From assembly GCF_000717595.1 (NCBI RefSeq), contig NZ_JNZO01000022.1, positions 62,001 to 126,000 on the forward strand: 64,000 nt of DNA, read 5' to 3'. A program made the position numbers and the translations under genes. Source of the stretch: Streptomyces flavochromogenes. Its GTDB lineage: Bacteria > Actinomycetota > Actinomycetes > Streptomycetales > Streptomycetaceae. Below, one piece after another: positions 8,330 to 16,052 of this stretch. The notes under the pieces were generated by a model. That model did not search any database. It had not been told where the DNA came from and saw only the letters and a list, made by a program, of their open reading frames with translations. Each line of letters starts with the position of its first letter. Position 1 is the first letter of the stretch.

Positions 8330-8347
8330 TGCAACTCTGGGGTTGCA
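8330..8347. promoter_or_regulatory. Operator-like palindrome 2 upstream of SRPBCC-arsR
   Basis: TGCAAC-TCTGGG-GTTGCA repeats the GCAAC-N6-GTTGC pattern of the first site. The centres are 33 bp apart, about three helical turns, so two dimers could bind the same DNA face. Confidence 0.6.
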
Positions 8348-8390
8348 GTCACTTCCGTGTGACGCTCCCTACGCGAAGAAGGAGTCCCCC

Positions 8391-8840
8391 ATGAGCGAGG
8401 ACCGGATCGAGCGCGAAACCCTGATCGACGCGCCCCTGGAGCGTGTCTGGACCCTCGTCGCCCAGCCCGGGTTCTGGGTGGCCGACGAAGGAACCGTGGC
8501 CGGGACCGTGGCGAAGGAGGGCGAGTCGATGCGCGCCGTCAACTCCGTCCACGGCGACTTCCCCGTCCGCGTCGAGAAGGTCGATCCGCCGACCTACGTC
8601 GCCTACCGCTGGGCCAGTGCCTTCTCCGGGCAGGAGCTGACCGACGACAACACCACCCTCGTCGAGTTCACCCTCACCGAGGAGGGCGGCGGTACGCGCC
8701 TCCGCGTCGTCGAGAGCGGCTTCGCGTCGCTGCCGGGGTCGGAGGAGCTGCGGGCCAAGGCCGTACGGGACAACACCGGCGGCTGGCCCGAGGTGATGGC
8801 CGCGTTCAAGAAGCGCGCAGAGCAGGCTCCGTCGTCGTGA
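8391..8840 (+). CDS. SRPBCC / AHSA1-type START-like domain protein
   Basis: Small (149 aa) ligand-binding START-like fold: IERETLIDAPLERVWTLVA at the N terminus, the central YVAYRWAS strand and the C-terminal GWPEVMAAFKKRAEQ helix are typical of AHSA1-like proteins. Start ATG 8391 behind GAAGGAG at 8376-8382. Its stop overlaps the GTG of the ArsR-type gene by 4 nt. SRPBCC/ArsR pairs are common in actinobacteria; the SRPBCC protein usually has an unknown hydrophobic ligand. Confidence 0.87.
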   Translation: MSEDRIERETLIDAPLERVWTLVAQPGFWVADEGTVAGTVAKEGESMRAVNSVHGDFPVRVEKVDPPTYVAYRWASAFSGQELTDDNTTLVEFTLTEEGGGTRLRVVESGFASLPGSEELRAKAVRDNTGGWPEVMAAFKKRAEQAPSS

Positions 8841-9277
8841 TCCCAGAGCCGTCGGACAGGGCGGGGGACGAGTCGGCCGAGTCGTCCCCCGCCTCTTCCA
8901 GCCCGTCCGCGTCCTCTGGGCCCTCTGGGCCCTCTGCTTCCCCGGCGTCCTCGGCTTCGTCCCTTTCCTCCACCGACAGCGTGATCGGCGCCCTCGCCGA
9001 ACCCACCCGGCGTCGGCTGCTCGACCTGCTCGCCGAGCAGGGGGAGGCCACCGCGACCGCGCTCGCCGCCCGCCTCCCCGTCTCGCGCCAGGCGATCGTC
9101 AAGCACCTCACCGTGCTCGAGGCCGCCGGCCTCGTCTCCGCCTCGCGCGTCGGCCGGGAGGTCCGCTACGCGGTCCGCCCGGCCGCGCTCGACGCGACGG
9201 CCCGCTGGATGTCGGCCCTGGCCGCCGACTGGGACCGCCGCCTCGCGGACATCAAGCGCATCGCGGAAGACGGCTGA
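8837..9277 (+). CDS. ArsR-type winged-helix regulator with Ser/Pro-rich N-terminal tail
   Basis: Winged helix-turn-helix of the ArsR/SmtB superfamily: VIGALAEPTRRRLLDLLAEQ, then VSRQAIVKHLTVLEAAGLV as recognition helix and wing start, then REVRYAVRP. No metal-binding Cys/His pair is visible, as in the non-metal subgroup paired with SRPBCC proteins. GTG start overlapping the upstream stop. Residues 10-45 are almost entirely Ser, Pro, Ala and Gly, an unusual low-complexity tail; a later start is possible but lacks a good ribosome site. It probably autoregulates through the two GCAAC-N6-GTTGC sites upstream. Confidence 0.85.
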   Translation: MIPEPSDRAGDESAESSPASSSPSASSGPSGPSASPASSASSLSSTDSVIGALAEPTRRRLLDLLAEQGEATATALAARLPVSRQAIVKHLTVLEAAGLVSASRVGREVRYAVRPAALDATARWMSALAADWDRRLADIKRIAEDG

Positions 9278-9384
9278 CATCCCAACAGTCGGCCCGAACC
9301 GGCTCCATGTCCCGAACCGGCTTGCCCTTCCCGGGGATCAGCGGCGAAGCTCCTCCGCTGACCGTCCGGAATTCAGGGGGAAAC

Positions 9385-9677
9385 ATGACAAGGCGGGTAC
9401 TCGGCGCCGGTCTGCGGCAGAGGCATCTGGCCATGATCGCGCTGGGCGGTGCGATCGGCGCCGGGCTCTTCGTCGGTTCGGGGTTCGGGATCGCCGCCGC
9501 CGGGCCCGTCCCGGCATCCTCGTCTCGTACGTGTGCGCCGGCGCCCTGACCGTCCTGGTGACGCGGATGCTCGGCGAGATGTCGGACGCCGACGGCAACC
9601 GCGTCGACGAGGCGACGATCGGACTCGTGCAGGGGCTGCTGACCGCGCTCAAGGACAAGATCGACGCGACGGCCTGA
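9385..9677 (+). pseudogene. Amino-acid permease remnant fused to an unrelated tail
   Basis: The open frame begins MTRRVLGAGLRQRHLAMIALGGAIGAGLFVGS (given by its ends: LRQRHL ... GAGLFVGSG), the N terminus of APC amino-acid permeases, behind an AGGGGG ribosome-like site. At about 9510 the frame breaks: GILVSYVCAGALTVLV and MLGEM, the expected continuation, follow in another frame, and one missing G (CCCGGCATC instead of CCCGGGCATC) explains it. After MLGEM the similarity stops. The remaining SDADGNRVDEATIG ... KDKIDATA before the TGA at 9675-9677 looks like the C terminus of a different protein, perhaps a flavin-reductase type. So this is a deletion-fusion remnant of a roughly 450-residue transporter. 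Confidence 0.75.
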
Positions 9678-9993
9678 GCGATCCGGACCCCGACGTCGAG
9701 GCCGACACCGCCACGGCTCCCGCGACCGTGACCGCGGCCGCGAGCACCGCGCCCGCCGCGAGCACGCCCCGGCGCGAGCGCCAGGACAGCACGGACCAGC
9801 ACGACTGGGCCGAGAGCAGCGAGCCGAGGCTCGCCCAGGAGCCCACGGAGCCGGCCGACATCGCCGAACCGACGGAGCCGACGGAGAGGAACGACCCGAC
9901 CGAGCCGATCGAGAGCGTCGATCCGACCGAGGCGACGGACAGGAACGAGTCCCGCGACCAGAGCGACAGCGACGCACCGCGGCGAGAGGTCAT
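9649..9993 (-). CDS. Small GSVG-repeat protein (unknown function)
   Basis: A 114-residue protein with a repetitive core: FLSVASVGS, TLSIGSVGS, FLSVGSVGS, AMSAGSVGS, WASLGS, so Ser and Gly recur at fixed spacing with a hydrophobic or aromatic residue between. The start MTSRRGASLSLWSRDS looks conserved among small actinobacterial proteins I have seen, but I know no function. The regular SxGS pattern could form a beta-solenoid-like or glycine-zipper structure. The ATG overlaps the stop of the upstream gene (ATGA), indicating coupled translation. Its 3' end overlaps the permease remnant on the other strand by 29 bp. Confidence 0.6.
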   Translation of the reverse strand: MTSRRGASLSLWSRDSFLSVASVGSTLSIGSVGSFLSVGSVGSAMSAGSVGSWASLGSLLSAQSCWSVLSWRSRRGVLAAGAVLAAAVTVAGAVAVSASTSGSGSLRPSRRSCP

Positions 9994-10268
9994 ACCTCGA
10001 TCGTAGGGTCGTTCCTGGGAGTCCGCGCGTGCGACGCGTGTGCGGTGCGCGTGCGGTGCTCGTGCGCGTACGAGCAGCGCTCACCCGCGCAGGCCGGCAG
10101 GAATTCCGGGCCCTCCGGGGTTCCGAAGCGCACCACGGCGAGGTACGCCTCCGGGTAGTCGCAGCCGGCGTCCGTCCACTGGAGCGTGAGGACCGTCCAG
10201 ACGACGAAGACGGCAAGGAAGAACCGACGCCGGCCCTTCGACATGCGCGCCACGTACCCACCGCTCAC
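9990..10268 (-). CDS. Small membrane protein of unknown function
   Basis: About 92 residues with one clear transmembrane helix (RRRFFLAVFVVWTVLTLQW), followed by a short Cys-containing outer part (DAGCDYPEAYLAV ... FLPACAGERCSY). A basic N terminus before the helix suggests an N-in topology. Start uncertain: GTG 10268 or ATG 10244. Translationally coupled to the GSVG-repeat protein downstream through an ATGA overlap, so the two probably work together. Confidence 0.6.
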   Translation of the reverse strand: MSGGYVARMSKGRRRFFLAVFVVWTVLTLQWTDAGCDYPEAYLAVVRFGTPEGPEFLPACAGERCSYAHEHRTRTAHASHARTPRNDPTIEV

Positions 10269-10270
10269 GC

Positions 10271-10289
10271 GGAGGAACCGGTTCCCTCC
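10271..10289 (-). terminator. Short hairpin after the WXG100-like gene
   Basis: GGAGGAACCGGTTCCCTCC forms a 9-bp stem with one bulged base between the stop at 10290 and the next minus-strand gene. It could be a weak terminator or processing hairpin, and its stem also contains the nearest GGAGG for the next gene. Confidence 0.4.
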
Positions 10290-11297
10290 TCAGTCCAGCT
10301 GCGCCATGCGCTGCGCGTAGCCGTCGTCCGTGTCCTGCTGACTGCTCGACACCAGCAGGATCGCGTCGGGCAGCGCACCGCTCAGATGGTCGCCGACAGC
10401 GGTGATGGCCGCGCCGAGCCGGTCGAGGACCAGATCGACGGCCTCGGCCAGGTCGGTACCGAGGGAGCCGCTGCCCTTGACGGTGCCGTGATCTCCGACG
10501 GCCGCGTTCAGCTTGGGGCCGGTGTCGCCGCGGACCCGGCCGCCGACCTCGGCGATCTTGCGGGCCGCGAGCCGGTGCTCCTCGTGGTCCACCTTCAGGA
10601 CGCTGCCGATCGCGCGGCCGTGAGCCGCGCCGCCCGCGGCGCCGGCACCGATGCCGCTGCCGATCCCCTTCTCGGCGCCGCTCGCCGCTCCGTCGAAGAC
10701 ACCTTTCCAGGGGGACCCGCCGGACCCGCCCCCGCCGTCCCGGGACGTGCCCGCGAGATCGGCGGGGATCTTCTCCAGGGCGATCACGGCAGGGTCCGTG
10801 AGCACGGACTGGAGCGACTTCCAGAGGCTCTGGACGTCCGACCGGTAGTCGGCGTTGGCCCGCCGCGCCCTCTCCGCGTTCGTGCTCGCGGTCATGGCCG
10901 GGCCTGCCGGATCGGCGCCCACCGAGAGGTCGGCTCTGGCCTCTTCCGAGGCGAGCGCGACGGCCGTGCTCACGACGGACGCCTTGAGGACGGCTATCGC
11001 GTGCGGCAGGGCCTTCACCCTGAGTGCCAGCGCCCGGGCCGAGGCGCCGAGGGGCGTCATGTCGTCCCTCCTGACCCGGTCCCAGCGCTCCGTCAGAGCG
11101 TTGATCGCTTCGCCCTTCCCGGAGGAGATCAGGCGCTCCATGTGCTTGCCGGCGACCGCGGTGTCCTCGTCGATGAGCGCGGCGAAGGAGTCCAGATCGG
11201 CCGTCAGGAGGGCGTACCCGTCCTCGTCGACCTCCGGCCAGGACAGGCCGTACTTCTGGACCATGAGCCGGGTTGCGCTGTCGAGCTCGATCCCCAT
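10290..11297 (-). CDS. Hypothetical protein, WXG100/ESAT-6-superfamily-like helical protein with Gly-rich centre
   Basis: 335 residues. The N-terminal and middle parts are alpha-helical and charged (e.g. AVAGKHMERLISSG, NALTERWDRVRR). A Gly-rich tract (TSRDGGGGSGGSPWKG) and a Gly/Ala segment (GIGSGIGAGAAGGAAHG) resemble the glycine-zipper linkers of polymorphic or type VII secretion substrates. No signal peptide, no catalytic motif. The WXG100 relation is only suggested by helical layout and LxW pairs. No toxin domain or immunity gene is obvious next to it. Confidence 0.55.
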   Translation of the reverse strand: MGIELDSATRLMVQKYGLSWPEVDEDGYALLTADLDSFAALIDEDTAVAGKHMERLISSGKGEAINALTERWDRVRRDDMTPLGASARALALRVKALPHAIAVLKASVVSTAVALASEEARADLSVGADPAGPAMTASTNAERARRANADYRSDVQSLWKSLQSVLTDPAVIALEKIPADLAGTSRDGGGGSGGSPWKGVFDGAASGAEKGIGSGIGAGAAGGAAHGRAIGSVLKVDHEEHRLAARKIAEVGGRVRGDTGPKLNAAVGDHGTVKGSGSLGTDLAEAVDLVLDRLGAAITAVGDHLSGALPDAILLVSSSQQDTDDGYAQRMAQLD

Positions 11298-11418
11298 GGC
11301 GTCAACGTCCCCTCGTCACACGCGTGTTGGTCGCACGCGCCCCCACGTGTGCCGCTCACGGTCTCACGCGTCCCTGGAGGCCACAAGGCGGCCGGTACCG
11401 CCCGGCGGCGGCCCGCGC

Positions 11419-12162
11419 TCAGTCGATGTGCACGATCTGGAACGCCTCCGCCATCCGCCCCGCAGGCAGCCCGCCCGCCGTCGCGTGTTCGCCGAGCCAG
11501 GTGCGCAGCAGGCCCGCGAGGTCGTCGAAGTGGGCCGTCTGGGAGGTGTGGATGCGCAGCGCCTCGACCTTGCGGTCGAAGACCGGGGTGACGTCCACGT
11601 ACTGGTTCGGGGTGGGGCCGGTCATCAGCCACAGTTCGTGGACGGTCCACGGCTCCAGGCCCTCCTCCTTCAGCAGGGAGGGATGGGCGAAGGGGTTGCG
11701 GGCCTCGGGGTAGACCGCGCGCAGGCATGCGTCGCCGACGGCGCGGTGGTCGGGGTGGAGGTCGGCGACCCGCGACCAGTTGATCTCGGGGGAGGGGATG
11801 ATCGCGCGCTGCGGCCGTACCTCCCGTATCACCCGGCACAGATCGCGGCGGAGTTCCACGGAGGCCTCCACGAAGCTGTCGGGGTAGCCGAGGAAGCGGA
11901 CGTCCGCGACGCCGCTGAGCTTGGCGGAGTGGACCTGTTCGGCGCGGCGCAGATCCGCCATCGCCTGGCGGGGGAGCCTGTCGTCGTAACCGCCGGCACC
12001 GCCGTCCGTGACGATGCAGTACGTGACGCGGGTGCCGCGTTCGATCCACTGCATGACGGTGCCGCTGACGCAGAACTCGATGTCGTCGGGGTGCGCGGCC
12101 ACGACGAGCAGCGATTCGGGCGCGGTGCGGGCGGTGTGGTCGTAGTCCTCCATGTCCCTCAT
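11419..12162 (-). CDS. PIG-L (LmbE/MshB-type) deacetylase
   Basis: Zinc-dependent N-deacetylase, 247 aa. The AHPDD motif (about residues 23-27, VVAAHPDDIEF) and the later DLHPDH motif (around residue 146) give the metal ligands and catalytic Asp. The family removes acetyl groups from GlcNAc-containing substrates (MshB, Mca) or natural products. Start ATG 12162 has AGGCTGG upstream; ATG 12153 is a possible alternative. The gene is divergent from asnB with a 146-bp AT-rich spacer, which suggests it belongs with the asnB-to-glycosyltransferase block. That link is inference. Confidence 0.88.
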   Translation of the reverse strand: MRDMEDYDHTARTAPESLLVVAAHPDDIEFCVSGTVMQWIERGTRVTYCIVTDGGAGGYDDRLPRQAMADLRRAEQVHSAKLSGVADVRFLGYPDSFVEASVELRRDLCRVIREVRPQRAIIPSPEINWSRVADLHPDHRAVGDACLRAVYPEARNPFAHPSLLKEEGLEPWTVHELWLMTGPTPNQYVDVTPVFDRKVEALRIHTSQTAHFDDLAGLLRTWLGEHATAGGLPAGRMAEAFQIVHID

Positions 12163-12308
12163 GGGGCCAGCCTGTTGGGGGCGACGAGGGCGTCGCAAGG
12201 CCAAGCCGTGGCGTGAACAGGACATGGCACTTACGCGCCATTCAAAAACTTGGTAGATTCAAATCATTGGGTTGTACGGGTGAGTGATGTGCTTGGAGGG
12301 TGACCGCT
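12163..12308. promoter_or_regulatory. AT-rich divergent promoter region of the PIG-L gene and asnB
   Basis: The stretch 12236-12275 is far poorer in G+C than its surroundings. It holds TTGGTA (12250-12255) as a possible -35 and TGTACG at about 12273 as a weak -10 for asnB, and GGAGGG (12295-12300) as the asnB ribosome site. No clear palindrome is visible. Confidence 0.45.
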
Positions 12309-14126
12309 GTGTGCAGGATTCTCGGCTCCTTCGCCGCCGGAGCGGCGGCCCACGCCGACCGCCCCGACCCGGCGCAACTCGCCGCCGTGTCGGCCCGCCA
12401 GCGTCACGGCGGACCCGACGAGCACGCCGTGCTCACCGGACCCGGCTGGTCCCTCGGCTGCGACCGGCTCGCCGTCACCGACCCCTGCGGCGGGCAGCAG
12501 CCCTACCGGCTGCCGCACCTCCCCGGCGTCCTCGCCGTCCTCAACGGCGAGATCTACAACCACGCCGAGCTGCGCCGCACCCTCGCCGCCCGCGGCCACC
12601 GTTTCCCCGACCGCTGCGACGGCACGCTGCTGCCCGCGCTCTACGCCGAGTACGGGCCCTCCTTCGCCGAGCACCTCGACGGCATGTTCGCCGTCGCGAT
12701 CCTCGACCTGCGCCCCGGCAGCACCCGACTCGTCCTCGCCGTCGACGACATGGGCATGAAGCCGATCCATCTCCACCACGACCCGTACGACGGATCCACC
12801 CGGTTCGCCTCCGAGATCCCCGCGCTCCTCGCCTTCGAAGGGGTACGGATCTCCCCGCGCGAGGACTCCCTCGACACGCTCCTCGCCACCCGTACGTCCT
12901 TCTCCACGCACACCGCCCTCGACGGCGTCAGTGTCCTGCCGCCCGGAGCCACCGCCTTCGTCCGGCCCGGCGCCGCACCCGTCGTGCGCCGCCGCGGGCC
13001 GCACCGGATCACACCCGTCGGCGACACCCAGGACGTCCTGCGGCACGAGGTGCGGCGGCTCGCCGAGGCCGAGGTGCCCGTCTGCGCCATCACCAGCGGC
13101 GGCCTCGACTCCGGGCTCGTCACCGCGCTCGCCGCCGAACACGCCCGCGAGTCCGATGCGCCGCCGCTGCACACCTTCCACCTCACCTATCGGGGGCGAT
13201 GGCCCGACTCCGAGGCGGCGTACGCCCGTTCCGTCGCGCGCCGGACCCGGACCGTGCACCACGAGGTCGCCGTCGACCCCGACGAGATCGGCTCCCTCCT
13301 CACCCGGACCGTCCGCCACCTCGGCCAGCCCAACGCCGACCCCATCGCCCTCTCCACGTACGCCCTGTTCCGCGCCGTCCGCGAGAGCGGCTTCACCGTC
13401 GCATTGACCGGCGACGGCGCCGACGAACTCTTCGGCGGGTACGACCGGATGCGCGCCGCGCTCGCGGCACCGGCGGGCACGGACTGGGCGGGAACGTACG
13501 CGGACGCGCTCTCGGCGGCGCCGCGGCTCCTCCGCGAGCACCTGTACACCGCCAACTACCGTGCCCACATCGCCGATCAGGGCTCGGCGGCCGACCGCAT
13601 CGAGCAGGAGCTGCGCTCGGCGGAGGCGGTCGGCGAGGACCGGCTCACCGCGATGACGGCCTTCGAGACGCGCTGGCGCCTGCCCGCGTACCACCTGCGG
13701 CGCGTGGACCACCTGTCGATGGCGTGGGCGGTCGAGGCGCGGATGCCGTTCTGCCAGCCGGCGGTGGTGACGCACGCGCGTGCGCTGCCGACGGCGGCGC
13801 GGACGGGGAAGCGGGCGCTGTACGGGGCGGGCGCGGAACTGCTGCCCTCGGCGGTCCTGCGCCGCCCCAAGCAGCCCTTCACCCTGCCGCTGTCGGCGAT
13901 GCTCGCACCGGGCAGCCCACTCCTGGAAACGGTCCGGGAACTCCTGTCCCCGGCCCGTCTGGTCCTGGGCGGCAAGGTCCGCGCGGACCGCGTGCAGAAG
14001 CTCCTCACGCGCCACCGGGAACGTCCCTCGCACCACGACGCCCAGGCGCTCTGGGCCCTGGCGGTCCACGAACTGTGGACGGAGGTGGTCCAGGGCATGC
14101 GCATCCCAGCCGGCTGTGCAGCCTGA
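12309..14126 (+). CDS. asnB: Asparagine synthase (glutamine-hydrolysing), AsnB type
   Basis: Two-domain amidotransferase. The N-terminal Ntn domain needs Cys2, and the GTG at 12309 gives M-C-R-I-L-G-S-F; the in-frame GTG at 12300 would bury the Cys at position 5 and lies inside GGAGGG, so 12309 is the start. The glutaminase shows NGEIYNH and GDGTLL-like segments. The C-terminal synthetase has the PP-loop SGGLDSG (about 263-269) and GDGADELFGGYDR. Both half-reactions look intact; 605 aa is normal. As a second-metabolism copy it could amidate a carboxylate other than aspartate. First gene of a co-oriented run (PrpF-like, SDR, MetRS-like, glycosyltransferase). Confidence 0.92.
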   Translation: MCRILGSFAAGAAAHADRPDPAQLAAVSARQRHGGPDEHAVLTGPGWSLGCDRLAVTDPCGGQQPYRLPHLPGVLAVLNGEIYNHAELRRTLAARGHRFPDRCDGTLLPALYAEYGPSFAEHLDGMFAVAILDLRPGSTRLVLAVDDMGMKPIHLHHDPYDGSTRFASEIPALLAFEGVRISPREDSLDTLLATRTSFSTHTALDGVSVLPPGATAFVRPGAAPVVRRRGPHRITPVGDTQDVLRHEVRRLAEAEVPVCAITSGGLDSGLVTALAAEHARESDAPPLHTFHLTYRGRWPDSEAAYARSVARRTRTVHHEVAVDPDEIGSLLTRTVRHLGQPNADPIALSTYALFRAVRESGFTVALTGDGADELFGGYDRMRAALAAPAGTDWAGTYADALSAAPRLLREHLYTANYRAHIADQGSAADRIEQELRSAEAVGEDRLTAMTAFETRWRLPAYHLRRVDHLSMAWAVEARMPFCQPAVVTHARALPTAARTGKRALYGAGAELLPSAVLRRPKQPFTLPLSAMLAPGSPLLETVRELLSPARLVLGGKVRADRVQKLLTRHRERPSHHDAQALWALAVHELWTEVVQGMRIPAGCAA

Positions 14127-14207
14127 CCTCCCGGGACCCCTTCGTCCCGCCCCCGCCCGGGCCGCGGCCCCCGCGCTCGACCCGCCCGCGCCCCCCCACC
14201 TCCGCGT

Positions 14208-14241
14208 GGGCGCACGCTCCGCCCCCGCGGAACGTGCGCCC
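14208..14241 (+). terminator. Strong hairpin after asnB
   Basis: A 15-nt stem (GGGCGCACGCTCCGC / GCGGAACGTGCGCCC, one G-T pair) closes a CCCC loop, 82 bp beyond the asnB stop and just before the best start of the next gene. It can act as a terminator or attenuator. It argues that the PrpF-like gene does not start upstream of 14241 or is differentially expressed. Confidence 0.65.
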
Positions 14242-14250
14242 ACGACGAGG

Positions 14251-15111
14251 GTGGAGGGTCGTCTCGTTCGCGCTGACGACGCCCCCGGGCCCACTCTCGT
14301 CCTCCGGCTCGACCAGCTCCCCCAGGGGGCGCTCGCCCTCGGCGGGGAGCTGGCGCGGCTGCGCCACGCGCTCGTCGGTACGGCCCACGCCGGGATCGGC
14401 AAGATCGCGCTGTACGGTCCGGCGGGTCCCGGCCGCCTCGACTACCGCTTCGTCCAGGCCCTCCCCTCCGGCGGCTTCGACTTCCGAGCCGGCTGCGGCC
14501 ACTCCCTTCTCGCCTGCGTCGTCGCGGACGGCCGCCCCGGTCCCGTCACCGTCCGTTCCGTGACCACCGGCGACACCGTTCTGTGCGAGCGCGAGCCCGG
14601 CCGGGGGGCGTACACCCTCAGCTTCCTCCGTCCCCCCACGGCCCCCGGCACCCTTCCCACCGGCCGCCCCCTCGACCTCCTCGACGGGGTTCCCGTCTCG
14701 CTCGTCCGCTACGGCAATCCGTACGTCTTCGTCGATGCCCGGCACCTTCCCGAGGAGGGGCTCCGGGGGCGGCTCGAAGGGCTCCGCGCCCACGCCGCCC
14801 GGCTCCTCGGCCATCCGCCGCACTCCGCGCTGCCCAAGATCGCCGCCTTCGCCGCCGGCCGCGACGGGATCGACGTCCGGGCGCTCACGGTCGGCGGCTG
14901 GCATCCCCGGCTCGCGCTCACCGGAGCCGCCGCCCTCGCCGCGGCCGGTGCGCTCGACGGGACCGTCGTGCCGCCGGTGGACGGCGAGGTCCGTACCCCC
15001 GGCGGTACCGTCACCGTCTCGACCGGACCCGACCGCGTCCGCGTCCACCACAAGCGCGCCGAGCTCCTCGAAAGGCTTGTGCTGCCGTGGCGTGTCCACG
15101 CAACGGCGTGA
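14251..15111 (+). CDS. PrpF / DapF-fold isomerase-like protein
   Basis: About 286 residues. The segment LDYRFVQALPSGGFDFRAGC with CGHSLLACV, then GPVTVRSVTTGDTVLCE, follows the pattern of PrpF-type proteins (aconitate or oxaloglutarate isomerases with the diaminopimelate-epimerase fold), whose NCGN... Cys lies at the corresponding place. A later GHPPHSALPKIAAFA also fits. It is shorter than PrpF (about 390) and lacks the N-terminal RGGTSKG motif, so activity is uncertain: it may isomerise or bind an unsaturated acid. Start uncertain: GTG 14251 or GTG 14206, neither with a good ribosome site; the frame is certain to the TGA at 15109-15111. Confidence 0.65.
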   Translation: MEGRLVRADDAPGPTLVLRLDQLPQGALALGGELARLRHALVGTAHAGIGKIALYGPAGPGRLDYRFVQALPSGGFDFRAGCGHSLLACVVADGRPGPVTVRSVTTGDTVLCEREPGRGAYTLSFLRPPTAPGTLPTGRPLDLLDGVPVSLVRYGNPYVFVDARHLPEEGLRGRLEGLRAHAARLLGHPPHSALPKIAAFAAGRDGIDVRALTVGGWHPRLALTGAAALAAAGALDGTVVPPVDGEVRTPGGTVTVSTGPDRVRVHHKRAELLERLVLPWRVHATA

Positions 15112-15202
15112 ACGCGCACCCCTCTCACCAGGCCCGGAGTCCCTTTCCTCTGCCACGCTGCAATGGACCGGCCATCGGTATCCGTGGGGAGAGCAGACAC
15201 AC

Positions 15203-15946
15203 ATGAAATTCGAGAATCTGCGTGTCGTCGTGACCGGAGCGTCCCGCTATTTCGGTCGCGCGCTCGCCGTCGGATTCGCGCATCTCGGGGCCGAGGTCTA
15301 TGTCTCGGCGCGGACCGTCGAGGCCGCCGAACGCACCCGTACCGAAGTCATGGGCTCGGCCCGTGACCGTATCCACGCGTTCGGCTGCGACCTCAGCAGG
15401 CCCGCCGAGATCCGGGAGTTCGCCGCCTGCGTCGGCGAACACACCGACCGCGTCGACCTGTTGGTCAACAACGGCGCCCGCTGGCTCGACGGCATGGACC
15501 TGGAGGCGGCCAGCGACGCCGAGATCGTCGAGACGATCGAGTCGACGGCCGGCGGCACGGTCCTCATGGTGAAGCACTTCCTGCCCCTGCTGCGCGGCTC
15601 GCTGCGGCCCGACATCGTCAACATGGTCGCCGTCCGCGACGCCGAGGGCGCCTCCGCGGCCGCCGGCGCCGCCCACGAGGCCTTCTGGGCGGCGAAGAGC
15701 GCCCAGGCGGGATTCGCCGACATCCTCTCGCGGCGCCTCCGCCCCTCCGGCGTCCGTGTGTTCTCTCTCTTCCCGCCCGACTTCTCGACCTCCGACCCGC
15801 GCTTCGCGGAATGGGACGGCTCGAATCCGGACGGAATCGCACCCGACGAGAAGCTGACGACGCAGGCGCTCTTCGAATGCATCGTCTACGCGGTCGAGCA
15901 GCCCCGCGACTGCTTCATCCGCTCCTTCCACTTCGAGCCCCGCTGA
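15203..15946 (+). CDS. SDR-family protein with altered catalytic residues
   Basis: Short-chain dehydrogenase fold, 247 aa. The nucleotide motif is TGASRYFG instead of TGxxxGxG (the middle Gly is Tyr). NNGARW corresponds to NNAG. The catalytic YxxxK is FWAAK, so the Tyr is replaced by Phe, and the usual active-site Ser strand reads VNMVAVRDAEG. It therefore may not work as a normal oxidoreductase; it could be a binding or scaffold protein or use another acid/base. ATG 15203 has only GGGGAGAG upstream. It lies between the PrpF-like gene and the MetRS-like gene on the same strand. Confidence 0.8.
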   Translation: MKFENLRVVVTGASRYFGRALAVGFAHLGAEVYVSARTVEAAERTRTEVMGSARDRIHAFGCDLSRPAEIREFAACVGEHTDRVDLLVNNGARWLDGMDLEAASDAEIVETIESTAGGTVLMVKHFLPLLRGSLRPDIVNMVAVRDAEGASAAAGAAHEAFWAAKSAQAGFADILSRRLRPSGVRVFSLFPPDFSTSDPRFAEWDGSNPDGIAPDEKLTTQALFECIVYAVEQPRDCFIRSFHFEPR

Positions 15947-16052
15947 CCCCCGCCACCCGTTCGAGCCCGAGCCCGCTGACCCGCCCTGCGCCGACAGCGC
16001 TCCGCGTACGCGACCGCTGAAGCCCACCGCACCACAGCGTCAAGGAGGTCCC

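Noticed and set aside
7464..8840. A 458-residue MerR-SRPBCC fusion protein
   Set aside because: Residues after about 155 do not match any family until the SRPBCC start; the real MerR continuation is in another frame and the SRPBCC gene has its own ribosome site.
10290..11297. Polymorphic toxin with immunity gene
   Set aside because: No recognisable toxin domain at the C terminus and no small acidic immunity gene beside it.
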